From positions 1 through 64,000 of the forward strand of contig CADCTW010000203.1 of assembly GCA_902805735.1 (NCBI GenBank): a DNA stretch of 64,000 bases, read 5' to 3'. Positions 35,976-45,042 of this stretch are shown here, piece after piece. Source of the stretch: an uncultured Gemmatimonadota bacterium. Its GTDB lineage: Bacteria > Gemmatimonadota > Gemmatimonadetes > Longimicrobiales > Longimicrobiaceae. The position numbers were made by a program, and so were the translations under genes. Under the pieces are notes generated by a model that was not told the DNA's origin, ran no database searches, and saw only the letters and a list, made by a program, of their open reading frames with translations. Numbering within the stretch: position 1 is the stretch's first letter; every line of letters begins with the position of its first letter.

Positions 35976-35989
35976 GTTCTACGCCTCTC

Positions 35990-36016
35990 CTCTGTGCCTC
36001 TGTGTCTCTGTGCGAG
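35990..36016. repeat. CTCTGTGY repeat, single arm, copy 10
   Basis: Three-unit arm just past the 3' end of the 36025 gene and upstream of obgE. Confidence 0.8.
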
Positions 36017-36024
36017 ACCGCAGT

Positions 36025-36606
36025 TCATCTCTTGATGTCCGCCCAGAGCGCGCGCACCCGCTCCGCACGCTCCGCGTCCAGGTAGCCGCACGCGATCTCG
36101 ACGGCTTCATCCACCGCTTCCACGGAAGCGCCCGCGTTCAGCGCGCCGCGCAGGTGCGAGTGGAGCTGCCGCGGCACGTTCCACACCGCCAGCAGCGCGG
36201 CGATGCACAGCTCGCGCGTGGCCAGCTCCAGCGCGGGGCGGCCGATCACGCGGCCATATCCGCCGGCCACCATCCACCCGTCCAGGTCGGGGTGGAGCAC
36301 GCGGACGTTGGCGCGCAGCTTCTCGTAGTTGGAGCCGTACACGGCGGCGCACACCGTCTCCCCCCGCGCGTCCCACGCGCGCGGGTCCTCGCCCAGCGAG
36401 GGGGAGGCGGGATGGCCGCTGGCCTCGCGCCAGAGCCCCAGCGCGTTCAGCGCGTCCGGGAACCCCACGAACAGGTGCGACTGGAGGATCACCTCCTCCA
36501 CCGCCACCGGGTCCGACCCCAGCGCTCCCTCCATCGCCGCGCGGATGGCCGCGGCGTCGCGGGTGCCCAGCGAGGCGGCCAGGCGCAGGAGGGCGGCGTC
36601 AGCCAT
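36025..36606 (-). CDS. Carboxymuconolactone decarboxylase-family protein
   Basis: A 193-aa helical protein with an AhpD/CMD-like core at about 100-180: ELATRELCIAALLAVWNVPRQL near 125-146 followed by LHSHLRGALNAGAS, the family's histidine-bearing helix. The expected CXXC redox pair of AhpD is absent, which favours the gamma-carboxymuconolactone decarboxylase branch or an uncharacterised subfamily. Its start overlaps the asparaginase stop by 8 bp, so the two are co-transcribed; a functional link is not evident. Confidence 0.8.
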   Translation of the reverse strand: MADAALLRLAASLGTRDAAAIRAAMEGALGSDPVAVEEVILQSHLFVGFPDALNALGLWREASGHPASPSLGEDPRAWDARGETVCAAVYGSNYEKLRANVRVLHPDLDGWMVAGGYGRVIGRPALELATRELCIAALLAVWNVPRQLHSHLRGALNAGASVEAVDEAVEIACGYLDAERAERVRALWADIKR

Positions 36607-37603
36607 CGGGGGTGGCGAGGCGGATGCGCGGGCGGAGCTGCCCCACCGTCTCCCCGCGCGTGTTCACCACCTCGGGGAAGACGAAGGTGTGCAGGCGCCC
36701 CAGGTCGTCCTCCGAGATCAGGTCCAGCTCGCGCAGCACGCCGATGATGGCGGGGCCCACGGCCCGGTCGGCCCCGTCCTCCACCTTGAGCGCGATCCCC
36801 AGCTCCGCGCCGGGAACGCCCACGCAGTACACGCCCTCCGCGCCGACCTTGGCGAACACGCGCCCGCCGGCCACCCGCGTGAGCTCGGTGCAGAGCCGCC
36901 CCTCGCCCGCCACCATCTCCGGGTGCTCCGTCATGGCGGTGACGATGCGCGCGGGCCCGGGGTCGCCGGCGCGCACGGCGGCGGCGAGGGAGGCGTAGGC
37001 CAGCGCCATGTGCCGCAGCGGCAGCGCAAAGGTCGCCACGCCGCACCCGTCCGTCCCCAGCCCCACGGCCTCCTGCGGGACCCGCGCCCAGCGCGCCACC
37101 TCGGCCAGCATGCGGCCCTGCACGGGGTGCTCCACGCGCTGGTAGCCGTCCGTCTCCCACCCGCGCACGCGGGCAAGGAGCAGCATCCCCGCGTGCTTCC
37201 CCGAGCAGTTGTTGTGGAGGCGGCCCGGCGCCAGCCCCGCCTCTTCCAGCTCGCGGCGCGCCTGCGCGTCGAAGGGCGCGTGGGCGCCGCAGGCCAGCGC
37301 CTCGGAGGTGCACCCGGCCTTGGCCAGGATGGACTCCGCGGCGGCGACGTGCCGCGTGCTCCCTGCGTGCGACCCGCAGCAGAGCGCCAGCTCCGCGTCC
37401 GTGAGCCCGAAGCGCTCCGCGGCGCCGTCCTCCACCAGCGGGAGCGCCTGGAGCGGCTTGGACGACGAGCGGATGAAGCTCACCACCTCCGGGTCGCCGG
37501 ACGAGGCGCGCAGCCGCCCCTCCGCGTCGACCACCGCGACGTGGACGCGGTGCCAGCTCTCCCCCACCGCCCCGCGCACCAGCTCCACCAGACTCTCGGT
37601 CAT
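36599..37603 (-). CDS. Type II-like L-asparaginase (Rhizobium etli type)
   Basis: A 334-aa member of the asparaginase II family (Ansa/Rhizobium etli class), unrelated to the E. coli enzymes. Key blocks: RSSSKPLQALPLV near 45-57 with the nucleophilic Ser-Lys pair, CCGSHAG near 74-80, HNNCSGKHAGML near 128-139 and GTDGCGVATFALP near 182-194. It should hydrolyse asparagine to aspartate and ammonia. No signal peptide is visible, so it is probably cytoplasmic. Confidence 0.92.
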   Translation of the reverse strand: MTESLVELVRGAVGESWHRVHVAVVDAEGRLRASSGDPEVVSFIRSSSKPLQALPLVEDGAAERFGLTDAELALCCGSHAGSTRHVAAAESILAKAGCTSEALACGAHAPFDAQARRELEEAGLAPGRLHNNCSGKHAGMLLLARVRGWETDGYQRVEHPVQGRMLAEVARWARVPQEAVGLGTDGCGVATFALPLRHMALAYASLAAAVRAGDPGPARIVTAMTEHPEMVAGEGRLCTELTRVAGGRVFAKVGAEGVYCVGVPGAELGIALKVEDGADRAVGPAIIGVLRELDLISEDDLGRLHTFVFPEVVNTRGETVGQLRPRIRLATPDG

Positions 37604-37650
37604 CGCCGCTCGACGAAAGGGTTACGGTGTGTCGTCCAACGTCGGAACGA

Positions 37651-37744
37651 TAGTGCCTAGTGCTCAGTGCCTAGTGCCTAGTAACAGAAGTCTTGGGCCT
37701 GCAGTTACCAGGCACTAGGCACTAGGCACCAGGCACTAGGCACT
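37651..37744. repeat. CCTAGTG repeat, inverted pair
   Basis: Left arm 37651-37684 and right arm 37706-37744 consist of degenerate CCTAGTG-type units in opposite orientation, giving a long potential hairpin between the asparaginase and protease genes. Confidence 0.85.
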
Positions 37745-37826
37745 TTCAAAACTAAAGGAGGAGAGGCACCTCGGCACCCCTCCTCCCAAAGTTCGTTGCC
37801 CGGCTGGCCGCTTCTACACGGCTCCG

Positions 37827-39473
37827 CTACTTCCGTGTCGCCGCGGCGGGGCGCGGGGGCTGCGCCGCCTGCGCCGCGCGGAAGAGCGCGGCCTGGTTGG
37901 GCGAGGCGCGCAGGAGCCGGATGGCCTCCTGCAGCACCTTGTCGCCGGCGTCGTTGCGCTGCGCGGCCACCGAGGGCCCGAAGCGCGAGCGGGAGATCTC
38001 GTCCACCAGGCGGATGTCCACGAAGCGCTGCGCGGCGTTGAACTGCTCGCGCGTCACGGCCACCCCGGCGCGGGTGAGGCGCTCGAACAGGGTGTTGCGC
38101 ATCTCCGGCGTCACCTGGAAGCTCGGCGTGAGCCCCGGGTTGGCGCGGCCGTACTCCACCGCGAAGCGCAGCAGCTCGCTCTCCCACTTCCCCACGTCCT
38201 TGGCCAGGGCGCGGAAGAAGTCCTTCTCGGCCGCCGTGGCCGTGTCCTGCGTCACCACCAGGTCCGGCACGATCCCGCCGCCGCCGTACACGGTGCGCCC
38301 GCCGTCCGTGCGGAAAGGAGTGCGCGTGACGGTGTCCTGAATGATGGGCGCGCCCGTCTCGCTGACCTCGGCGGTCTCCTCGGCCGCCTCGGCGTCGTCA
38401 CCCTCCTCGTGCTCCTTCTGGATGGAGCGGCCCACGGGCGTGTACCACTTCGCCGTGGTCATCTTGAGGAAGTTGCCGCCCGACAGGGGGAAGAGCGACT
38501 GCACGGAGCCCTTGCCGTAGGTGGCGCTCCCCATCACCAGCGCGCGGTCGTGGTCCTGCAGCGCGCCCGCCACGATCTCCGCGGCGCTGGCCGAGTACTC
38601 GTCCACCAGCACCACCACCGTGAGCTCCGGGTACGACGCGTCGTCCATCGCGCGGAAGGTCTCGCTCTCGCGCGGGTCGCGGGCGCGGGTCTCCACGATG
38701 GGCTGCCCCGTCTTCAGGAACAGGTCGGAGACGGAGACGCCCTGGTTGAGGAGCCCGCCCGGGTTGCGGCGCAGGTCCAGCACCAGCGACTTCATCCCCT
38801 CGCCGCGCAGCCGCGCGATGGCCGCGCGGATCTCGTCGGTGGACGTTTCCGCGAACACCGTGAGGTTGACGTACCCCACCCCCGGCGCCGCCATGTAGGC
38901 GTACGGCACCGACTGCACGCGGATCTCGGCGCGCGTGATACGGAAAGTGATCGGCTCGTCCACGCCCACGCGCAGCACCTTGATGGAGACCGGTGTCCCC
39001 TTGGGGCCGCGCAGCACCTTGACCGCCGCGTCGTCGCTCCACCCCTTGGCGTCGCGGCCGTCGATCTCGATCATGCGGTCGCCCACGCGCACGCCGGCGC
39101 GCTCGGCCGGGGTGCCCGGGAGCACGCCCACCGCCGTGATGTAGTTGTCGCGCGGGGCGATCTGGATCCCCACGCCGCCGTACTCGCCGCTGGTCTGCAG
39201 GTGCAGCTGCGCGTACTCGTCGGCGGACATGAAGGAGGTGTGGGGGTCGCCCAGCTCGCGGAGCATCCCCTTGATGGCCTTCTGGTACAGCTCCGACGCG
39301 GGCTGCGGATCGACGTAGCGGGTCTGCACGTAGCGGATCACCTCGTCGAACAGCTCCGCGCGCCGGTAGACGCTGTCCTGCGCGCCGGCCCCCTGCTGCA
39401 GGAGCCATCCGCCGGACACGAGTGCGACGCCGGCCACCAGCGCGGGGGCAACGACGGTACGGTTGAGCTTCAT
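37827..39473 (-). CDS. S41-family C-terminal processing protease
   Basis: A 548-aa periplasmic or membrane-anchored CtpA-type protease. Signal/anchor segment at 8-34, PDZ domain at about 95-175 (GGVGIQIAPRDNYITAVGVLPG, GVRVGDRMIEIDG), S41 catalytic core at about 195-400 with Ser in EYSASAAEIVAGAL near 299 and the Lys of ATYGKGSVQSLFPL near 325. A 140-aa helical C-terminus follows. ATG 39473 is preceded by GGGAGG; the ATG at 39485 is too close to it. It processes or degrades envelope proteins. Confidence 0.93.
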   Translation of the reverse strand: MKLNRTVVAPALVAGVALVSGGWLLQQGAGAQDSVYRRAELFDEVIRYVQTRYVDPQPASELYQKAIKGMLRELGDPHTSFMSADEYAQLHLQTSGEYGGVGIQIAPRDNYITAVGVLPGTPAERAGVRVGDRMIEIDGRDAKGWSDDAAVKVLRGPKGTPVSIKVLRVGVDEPITFRITRAEIRVQSVPYAYMAAPGVGYVNLTVFAETSTDEIRAAIARLRGEGMKSLVLDLRRNPGGLLNQGVSVSDLFLKTGQPIVETRARDPRESETFRAMDDASYPELTVVVLVDEYSASAAEIVAGALQDHDRALVMGSATYGKGSVQSLFPLSGGNFLKMTTAKWYTPVGRSIQKEHEEGDDAEAAEETAEVSETGAPIIQDTVTRTPFRTDGGRTVYGGGGIVPDLVVTQDTATAAEKDFFRALAKDVGKWESELLRFAVEYGRANPGLTPSFQVTPEMRNTLFERLTRAGVAVTREQFNAAQRFVDIRLVDEISRSRFGPSVAAQRNDAGDKVLQEAIRLLRASPNQAALFRAAQAAQPPRPAAATRK

Positions 39474-39531
39474 TCCGCCTCCCATGGAGCTAATGCGGGG
39501 ACACCCTCCCCCGTGGGTCGTGCGAGACCAG

Positions 39532-39561
39532 GTAGTGCCTAGTGCCTGGTGCCTAGTTGCC
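39532..39561. repeat. CCTAGTG repeat, short array
   Basis: Three to four units of the CCTAGTG family (AGTGCCTAGTGCCTGGTGCCTAG) between the protease start and the tmk stop. Confidence 0.75.
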
Positions 39562-39639
39562 AGACCCGATGCCGTCCGTCCGTGCAGTTCAGCACCCAGG
39601 ACTCAGGACTCGGGGCCTGAAAACCGCCACAGCACCTGC

Positions 39640-40308
39640 CTATCTTGTAAACCCGCTCCCCGGAAAGGTTTCCGGGAACCGGGACGCGAGTGCGGCGACC
39701 ACGCGGCGGTGCACCTCGTCCGCGGGGGCTCCCGCGTCCACCCGCACGACTCCTGCCACGCGGCCGGCCATCTCGCGGTACGCGGCCGCCACCCGACCGT
39801 GGAACTCCGCCCCGGCGCTCTCCATGCGGTCCGGGTCCATCCCGGCGGCGCGCTGGCGGCGGGCCCCTTCGTCCGGGTCCAATTCCAGCAGCACGGTGGC
39901 GTGGGGCGAGAGCCCGCCCGTGGCCACGGCGTTGCAGGCCACGATCTCGTCCGCCGGCAGCCCGCGCCCGCCCCCCTGGTAGGCCAGGGTGGAGAGCTCG
40001 AAGCGGTCCGCGATCACCACCCGGCCCTCGGCCAGTGCCGGCCTCACCACCTGGTCCACGAAGGCCGCGCGGGCGGCCAGCATCAGGAACAGCTCGCTGC
40101 GGGCGGGGACGGCCAGCTCCAGGTCCGAGAGCACGGTGGCGCGCACGCGCTCGCCGAGTGGTGTCGAGCCGGGCTCACGCGCCACCACCGGCGCCCGCCC
40201 CCGCTCCGCCAGCAGGGCGGCCAGGAGGCGCACCTGCGTGGTCTTCCCCGAGCCCTCCACCCCCTCGAAGGCAAGGAACAGGCCCGCTGCGGTCATCTCG
40301 TGATCCAT
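39640..40308 (-). CDS. tmk: Thymidylate kinase
   Basis: A 222-aa P-loop kinase (LAFEGVEGSGKTTQ near 12-25) making dTDP from dTMP. DRFELSTLAYQGGGRGL near 120-136 is the substrate-binding loop and the lid has RRQRAAGMDPDRME near 170. Length is typical. ATG 40296 is an equally possible start four residues downstream. Confidence 0.94.
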   Translation of the reverse strand: MDHEMTAAGLFLAFEGVEGSGKTTQVRLLAALLAERGRAPVVAREPGSTPLGERVRATVLSDLELAVPARSELFLMLAARAAFVDQVVRPALAEGRVVIADRFELSTLAYQGGGRGLPADEIVACNAVATGGLSPHATVLLELDPDEGARRQRAAGMDPDRMESAGAEFHGRVAAAYREMAGRVAGVVRVDAGAPADEVHRRVVAALASRFPETFPGSGFTR

Positions 40309-40322
40309 GTAAACAGACGGGG

Positions 40323-40384
40323 CTCACACAGAGACACGGAGACACGGAGAAAGCAATCTCTGTGTCTCCGTGTCTCCATGTGAG
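40323..40384. repeat. CTCTGTGY palindromic repeat, copy 11
   Basis: Full two-arm copy with several CTCCGTGT units, just past the 3' end of the 40410 gene. Confidence 0.9.
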
Positions 40385-40409
40385 CCATGCTGTCGCCCGA
40401 AACCGCTCT

Positions 40410-41573
40410 TCAGCGGGCGAAGACGGTGATCGAGACGGAGCCGCGCCAGAAGGACTCTTCGAACCCCGCGTCGTCGCCGCCGCGGGTGCCGCGCTCGATG
40501 GAGGCGTCGAAGAGGGCACCGCCGCGAGCCAGCCGCGCGCCGATCCCCGCGCTCACCGCGCGCTCGTCCGGGAAGGCGGAGTCCTCGTCCAGCCAGCGGA
40601 AGGGGAGCTGCGCCATGCGCGCGCCCAGCCGCAGCGGAAACGGCTGCCCCAGGATGGTGAGGCCGTCGTACTCCAGCCCGGCGGACGCGTTCACCGCGTC
40701 GCGTGCGCCGCCGCGGTTCACGATGTCGTCGCCCGCCGCGGACCAGCCGGCCCAGCGGCCGCTGGCGGCCAGCACGGTGTGCCTGGAAACGCGGGCGCTG
40801 GCCCCGGCGTCCACCGTGAGGGGGAGCGAGTAGGTGCGGTCTTCCGCCGTCTCGTCGTCCACGTCGGCCGTCAGCTCGCCGCCGCCGGCGACGGCGCCCG
40901 CCACGGTGAGCGCGGGGATCGGCGACCAGCGCGCGCCGGCGGCCGCTCCCACCCCCGTGTAGGTGACGGTGGAAGCGCTCTGCGCCGGCGTCAGGCCGGA
41001 GATGAAGCGCAGCGAGGTGTCGCGCACGGCGCCCGTGAAGGCGTCCACCGCCACGCCCACGGCCAGGCGCGGATTCACCTGGTACCCCAGGCCGCCGCGG
41101 AAGCGGGCGATGCCGCCCTGCGAGCGGAAGCGGTCTTGCACGGCCACGCGCCCCGTGCTCAGCGTCATGGAGTCGCTGCGGGTGACGCGGAAGTTCTGGT
41201 CCAGGAACGAGCCGTACCCCAGCGACACGGCGAAGCGCCCGCGCACGGGGAAGGCCGCCTGCACGGTGGGGAAGCGCGCCGTGGTGCCGTCCGTGGCCTC
41301 GTTCCCCGCGGTGGCGTCGAAGGCGTCCGGCTGGAAGGTGATGGAGACGGCGGTGGCCAGGATCCCCACGGCGCCGGCCGGGTTCACCAGCGAGAAGCTG
41401 GGCTCGGGAAGCCCCAGCGCCACCCCGCCCATCCCCCGGGCGCGCGCCTCCAGCGGCTCGATGGGGTAGCCCAGCCCGCGCGGGGCCAGCACCGACTGCG
41501 CGGAGGCACCGCCCGCGTGGGCGGCGGCGAGGGCCAGGGCCGCGAGGGCCGCCCTACGGAAAGTACGGCTCAT
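40410..41573 (-). CDS. Predicted outer-membrane beta-barrel protein
   Basis: A 387-aa exported protein (signal peptide ending AGGASAQ) with alternating hydrophobic residues, repeated aromatic-Gly turns and a C-terminal SVSITVFAR ending expected for BamA-inserted barrels. The early PRGMGG-like segment (ARARGMGGVALGLPEPSFSLVNPA) resembles OmpP1/FadL and PorV-type proteins. Its start overlaps the stop of the upstream lipoprotein gene (ATGA), so the two form a coupled pair. Transport substrate is unknown. Confidence 0.75.
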   Translation of the reverse strand: MSRTFRRAALAALALAAAHAGGASAQSVLAPRGLGYPIEPLEARARGMGGVALGLPEPSFSLVNPAGAVGILATAVSITFQPDAFDATAGNEATDGTTARFPTVQAAFPVRGRFAVSLGYGSFLDQNFRVTRSDSMTLSTGRVAVQDRFRSQGGIARFRGGLGYQVNPRLAVGVAVDAFTGAVRDTSLRFISGLTPAQSASTVTYTGVGAAAGARWSPIPALTVAGAVAGGGELTADVDDETAEDRTYSLPLTVDAGASARVSRHTVLAASGRWAGWSAAGDDIVNRGGARDAVNASAGLEYDGLTILGQPFPLRLGARMAQLPFRWLDEDSAFPDERAVSAGIGARLARGGALFDASIERGTRGGDDAGFEESFWRGSVSITVFAR

Positions 41574-42922
41574 GGCAGCTCGGGGCGGGCACGCAGGGTG
41601 TAGACGATGCGGAGCCGGGGCTCCGGGGCGAAGGCGGCGAGGCCAAAGGTCTCGAAGCGGCGAACGGACGAGATCCCCACCGCCGGCCCGCCGAGCAGCG
41701 CAAATGTGGTGGGCAGCGTGTCGCCGTTGATGGAGGCCGTGGCGAAGCCCGTGAAGTCCAGCTCCACCAGCGTGTCGGCCGGCGCGAACAGGGCCGCCCG
41801 CTGGGGCGTCAGCAGGTTGCGGATCACCGCCACAACCCGGACGTCCGGCTCCAGCACCGGCTCGCCCAGCGGCGCGCGGCGCCCCAGCTCCGGCTCGGTG
41901 ATGGAGAACACCGAGAGGATGGTGGTGTCCTGCGGCGCGAACGCGGCGCCCACGTCGCGCCGCCGCAGGAGCAGCGACACGCGGTTGAGGCTCACGTCGC
42001 GCAGCGCCACCCGGCCGCAGGCGCCGCCGCCGGCGGGGCACGCGTCCACCGTGTCCGGGAACGACAGGCTGAACAGCGAGCGCGCGGAGCGGATGCCGCC
42101 CGCCGCCAGCAGCCCCGCCGGCTGCGGCGGCTCCGGCGTGAAGATGAAGGTGTTCCGCTGGTCGCCCAGCGGCAGGTCGGTGGTGATGACGGTGTCGCGC
42201 ACCGGCGCGCCCGGGCGCAGCCCCACCCGCAGCAGGGGCGGGCGGTCGGCCTCGTTGATCTGCAGGCGCACGCCCGTCTCCGCGGCGGTCAGCACCAGGC
42301 CGAAGCCCAGCGTGTCGCGCAGCATGGCGAGGCCGGCCGAGTCCAGCGGGAGCACCACCGAGTCGCCCGCGGCCTGCGCCGTGTACACGCCCTGGCCGAG
42401 GCGCGCGCCGCGGGTGCCGCCGGGGGTGGCCCAGGGGGTGCGCACGCCGCCGCTGTCCACCGCGAGCTCCCAGCTGGCGGTGCGCGCGTCCCAGTCCTGC
42501 GCCAGGCTGAACACCTGCAGCGTCACCGGCCCCTGCGACGAGGCCGCCGAGTCCACGCGCACCACCAGCGAGCCGCTCACGGCGCGGTACAGGGTGTCCG
42601 TGCGGTTGACGTTGTCCTGCGTGTAGCGCAGCTCGGCGGGGAAGGCCCTGGCCGTGCGGTAGAGCGTGTTGGCGCTCAGCTCCCCGCCGAAGCGGTTCGC
42701 CACCAGCGAGTACGGCGCGTCGTTGGGCCCGCTGTAGCCGGTGAACACGCCCAGCGGCCGGAACGCGGACCCGGCCGGGATGATCACCTCGCGGGTCACG
42801 GGCGGCGCGCCCCCGGGAAAGAACGGGTCGCCCGCCAGCGTGGGCGATTCGTCGCCGCACGCCGCGGTGCCCACCAGCGCGGCGAGCAGAAAGGTCCTGC
42901 GCAGGCCGATACGACGTAGCAT
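41570..42922 (-). CDS. Hypothetical lipoprotein paired with beta-barrel
   Basis: A 450-aa lipoprotein (lipobox GTAAC at about 22) with no clear enzyme motif. It is rich in beta-strands and Asp/Thr turns; segments such as SGSLVVRVDSAASS and LRVGLRPGAP suggest jelly-roll or DNRLRE-like surface domains. It overlaps the beta-barrel gene by 4 bp and precedes it in the operon. A surface-exposed partner of the barrel is plausible but inferred only from context. Confidence 0.65.
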   Translation of the reverse strand: MLRRIGLRRTFLLAALVGTAACGDESPTLAGDPFFPGGAPPVTREVIIPAGSAFRPLGVFTGYSGPNDAPYSLVANRFGGELSANTLYRTARAFPAELRYTQDNVNRTDTLYRAVSGSLVVRVDSAASSQGPVTLQVFSLAQDWDARTASWELAVDSGGVRTPWATPGGTRGARLGQGVYTAQAAGDSVVLPLDSAGLAMLRDTLGFGLVLTAAETGVRLQINEADRPPLLRVGLRPGAPVRDTVITTDLPLGDQRNTFIFTPEPPQPAGLLAAGGIRSARSLFSLSFPDTVDACPAGGGACGRVALRDVSLNRVSLLLRRRDVGAAFAPQDTTILSVFSITEPELGRRAPLGEPVLEPDVRVVAVIRNLLTPQRAALFAPADTLVELDFTGFATASINGDTLPTTFALLGGPAVGISSVRRFETFGLAAFAPEPRLRIVYTLRARPELP

Positions 42923-42972
42923 CAGAAGACCAGAACGGTGTGTGTGAGGGCGGCCGCGGCCGCCCCGGTGAG

Positions 42973-44139
42973 TCAGAGGGCGCCGGCCGCCGCGCCCCGG
43001 TAGGTGCGCGGAAGGCGGAGCCCCAGCCCCGTGAGGATCTCGTACGATATGGTGCCGCACCGGGAGGCCACCTCGTCCACCCGGATCTCTTCGCCGCCGT
43101 CGCGCCCGATCAGGGTGGCGACGTCGCCCGCGCGGACCTCGCCGGGCACGCCCGTCAGGTCCACCACCGTCATGTCCATGGAGATGCGCCCGATGATCGG
43201 CACGCGGCGCCCATGGACCAGCGCTTCGCCCCCGGCGGCGCCCAGGCGCCGGGGAAGCCCGTCGCCGTAGCCGATCGCCAGCGTCCCCCACCGCTCTTCG
43301 CGGGCGGACGTGTAGGTGGCGCCGTACCCCACCGTGGTGCCCGGCGGAACCCGCCGCACCCGCCCCAGGCGGGCGCGCAGCGCGGCCACCGTCTCGGGGC
43401 GCACGCCCGGCCCCGCTTCGCCGCCGTACATGTAGATGCCGGGGCGCACCACGTTGCCCGCGTAGCCGGCGCGGCGCACCGACGCGGCGCTGTTGGCGGT
43501 GTGGACCAGGCGCCCGGCCCCCTCCGGCAGCAGTCCCAGCGCCGCGCGGAAGCGCTCGTGCTGGGCGTCGGCCGAGGCGAGCACCGGCTCGTCCGCGGAG
43601 TGGAAGTGCGTAAAACACCCCTCCCACTCCAAAAGGTCCCCTGCGCGCTCCGCGACCGCCGCGCCCCACGCCGCCGCCTCGTCCGCCGGGAAGCCGGCGC
43701 GCCCCATCCCCGTGTCGATCTCGGTGTGGAACGCCAGCCGGCGGCCCGCGGCGCGCGCCGCGTCCGCCCATTGCGCCACCGCCTCCACCTCCGACAGGGC
43801 CAGGGTGAGGCCGGCCTCCGCCGCGCGGGCGAATTCGCCGGGGGGGGCGGGGGCCGTCACCAGCACGCGCCCCTGCCACCCCGCTTGCCGCAGCGCCTCC
43901 CCCTCGCCCACCGCGGCCACGCCGAAGCCCCAGAGCGCCTCCGGCTCCAGTGACGCGGCGACGTGGCGCGCCACGGGGGCCAGCCCCAGCCCGTAGGCGT
44001 TGGCCTTCACCATGGGGACCAGGGCGGCGCCGCGCGCGGCCTCGCGCACGTGGCGCAGGTTGCGCAGCAGGGCCGCGAGGTCCACCTCCACCCATGCGCG
44101 GGAGGTGAGGCGCGCGGTATCTTCTGGCGAAATTGGCAC
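42973..44139 (-). CDS. alr: Alanine racemase
   Basis: A 388-aa fold-type III PLP enzyme making D-alanine for peptidoglycan. PLP lysine in PMVKANAYGLG near 43, Tyr in TVGYGATYTSA near 268, and the substrate blocks AIGYGDGLPR and GRISMDMTVVDLT near 290-320 are all present. I prefer the GTG at 44139 because a longer frame would start at TTG 44169, overlapping the divergent mazG start; a TATACT box ends only 9 bp upstream of the GTG, which suits a nearly leaderless mRNA. Confidence 0.9.
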   Translation of the reverse strand: MPISPEDTARLTSRAWVEVDLAALLRNLRHVREAARGAALVPMVKANAYGLGLAPVARHVAASLEPEALWGFGVAAVGEGEALRQAGWQGRVLVTAPAPPGEFARAAEAGLTLALSEVEAVAQWADAARAAGRRLAFHTEIDTGMGRAGFPADEAAAWGAAVAERAGDLLEWEGCFTHFHSADEPVLASADAQHERFRAALGLLPEGAGRLVHTANSAASVRRAGYAGNVVRPGIYMYGGEAGPGVRPETVAALRARLGRVRRVPPGTTVGYGATYTSAREERWGTLAIGYGDGLPRRLGAAGGEALVHGRRVPIIGRISMDMTVVDLTGVPGEVRAGDVATLIGRDGGEEIRVDEVASRCGTISYEILTGLGLRLPRTYRGAAAGAL

Positions 44140-44148
44140 AAATCGCGT

Positions 44149-44177
44149 AGTATAGGCCCCCTGTGACAAGCTCGCAA
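44149..44177 (-). promoter_or_regulatory. Predicted alr promoter, overlapping mazG start
   Basis: Minus strand reads TTGCGA-N17-TATACT, with the -10 box at 44154-44149 and the -35 at 44177-44172. The start site would fall near 44142. It overlaps the first codons of divergent mazG, whose own -10 must lie in the same A/T-rich patch. Confidence 0.55.
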
Positions 44178-44963
44178 CCCGACCCCGAGCCCGTCCGCCC
44201 CGCCGCCGGGGGCGTGCTGGACCGCGCCCTCGCGCTGGTCCAGTTTCTCCGCGCCCACTGCCCGTGGGACGCGAAGCAGACCCCCCGTTCCCTGCAGCGC
44301 TACCTGCTGGAAGAGGCGCACGAGGTGGCCGGCGCGATCAACAGCGGCGACCCCGCCGCCCTGCGCGACGAGCTGGGCGACCTGCTGCTGAACGTGGCCT
44401 TCCAGGTGGTGATCGCCGAGGAGCAGGGCGCCTTCAGCCGGGAGGATGTGGTCGCCGGGCTGGAGCAAAAGATGCGCCGACGCCACCCCCACCTCTACGG
44501 CGGCGAGCCCGAGGAGTGGGAGGCCATCAAGGCCCGCGAGCGCGCCGCGCGCCCCCCCGCCGGGGGGCTGCTGGACGATCTCCCCGCCGGCGCGGACCCC
44601 CTGCTGCGCGCCTTCCAGCTGCAGGCGCGCGCCGCCTCCGTGGGCTTCGACTGGGACGACTGGCGCGGGCCGCTGGACAAGGTGCGCGAGGAGGCGGACG
44701 AGGTGAGGGAGGCCATCGAGGGCGGCGACGCGGACCACCTGGAAGACGAGCTGGGCGACCTCCTCTTCGCCGCCGTCAACCTGGTGCGCCTGGCCGGCGC
44801 CCACCCCAGCGCCGCGCTGGGGCGCGCCAACGCCAAGTTCACCCGCCGCTTCGCCGGGGTCGAGCGCCTGGCCCGCGAGCGCGGCGTGTCGCTGGGCGGC
44901 GCCTCGCTGGCCGAGCTGGACGTGCTGTGGGACGAGGTCAAGCGCCGGGAGCGCGCACCGTGA
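44163..44963 (+). CDS. mazG: Nucleoside triphosphate pyrophosphohydrolase MazG
   Basis: A 266-aa all-alpha NTP pyrophosphatase with two MazG repeats. The first has CPWDAKQTP near 36 and the metal motif LLEEAHEV...DELGDLLLNV near 50-79; the second has REEADEVREAIEGG and LEDELGDLL near 178-201. It removes damaged or excess NTPs and can lower stress alarmones. The GTG at 44163 lies only 24 bp from the alr start, so divergent control by one compact region is likely. Confidence 0.94.
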   Translation: MTSSQPDPEPVRPAAGGVLDRALALVQFLRAHCPWDAKQTPRSLQRYLLEEAHEVAGAINSGDPAALRDELGDLLLNVAFQVVIAEEQGAFSREDVVAGLEQKMRRRHPHLYGGEPEEWEAIKARERAARPPAGGLLDDLPAGADPLLRAFQLQARAASVGFDWDDWRGPLDKVREEADEVREAIEGGDADHLEDELGDLLFAAVNLVRLAGAHPSAALGRANAKFTRRFAGVERLARERGVSLGGASLAELDVLWDEVKRRERAP

Positions 44964-44986
44964 CGCTCCCCTCGCGCCATACGTCT

Positions 44987-45013
44987 TTCTGTGTCTCTGT
45001 GCCTCCGTGTGAG
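44987..45013. repeat. CTCTGTGY repeat, single arm, copy 12
   Basis: Three-unit arm 24 bp past the mazG stop and 30 bp ahead of the sensor kinase gene. Confidence 0.8.
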
Positions 45014-45042
45014 ATCATTTCTTCGCACCTCCATATCGCCGA

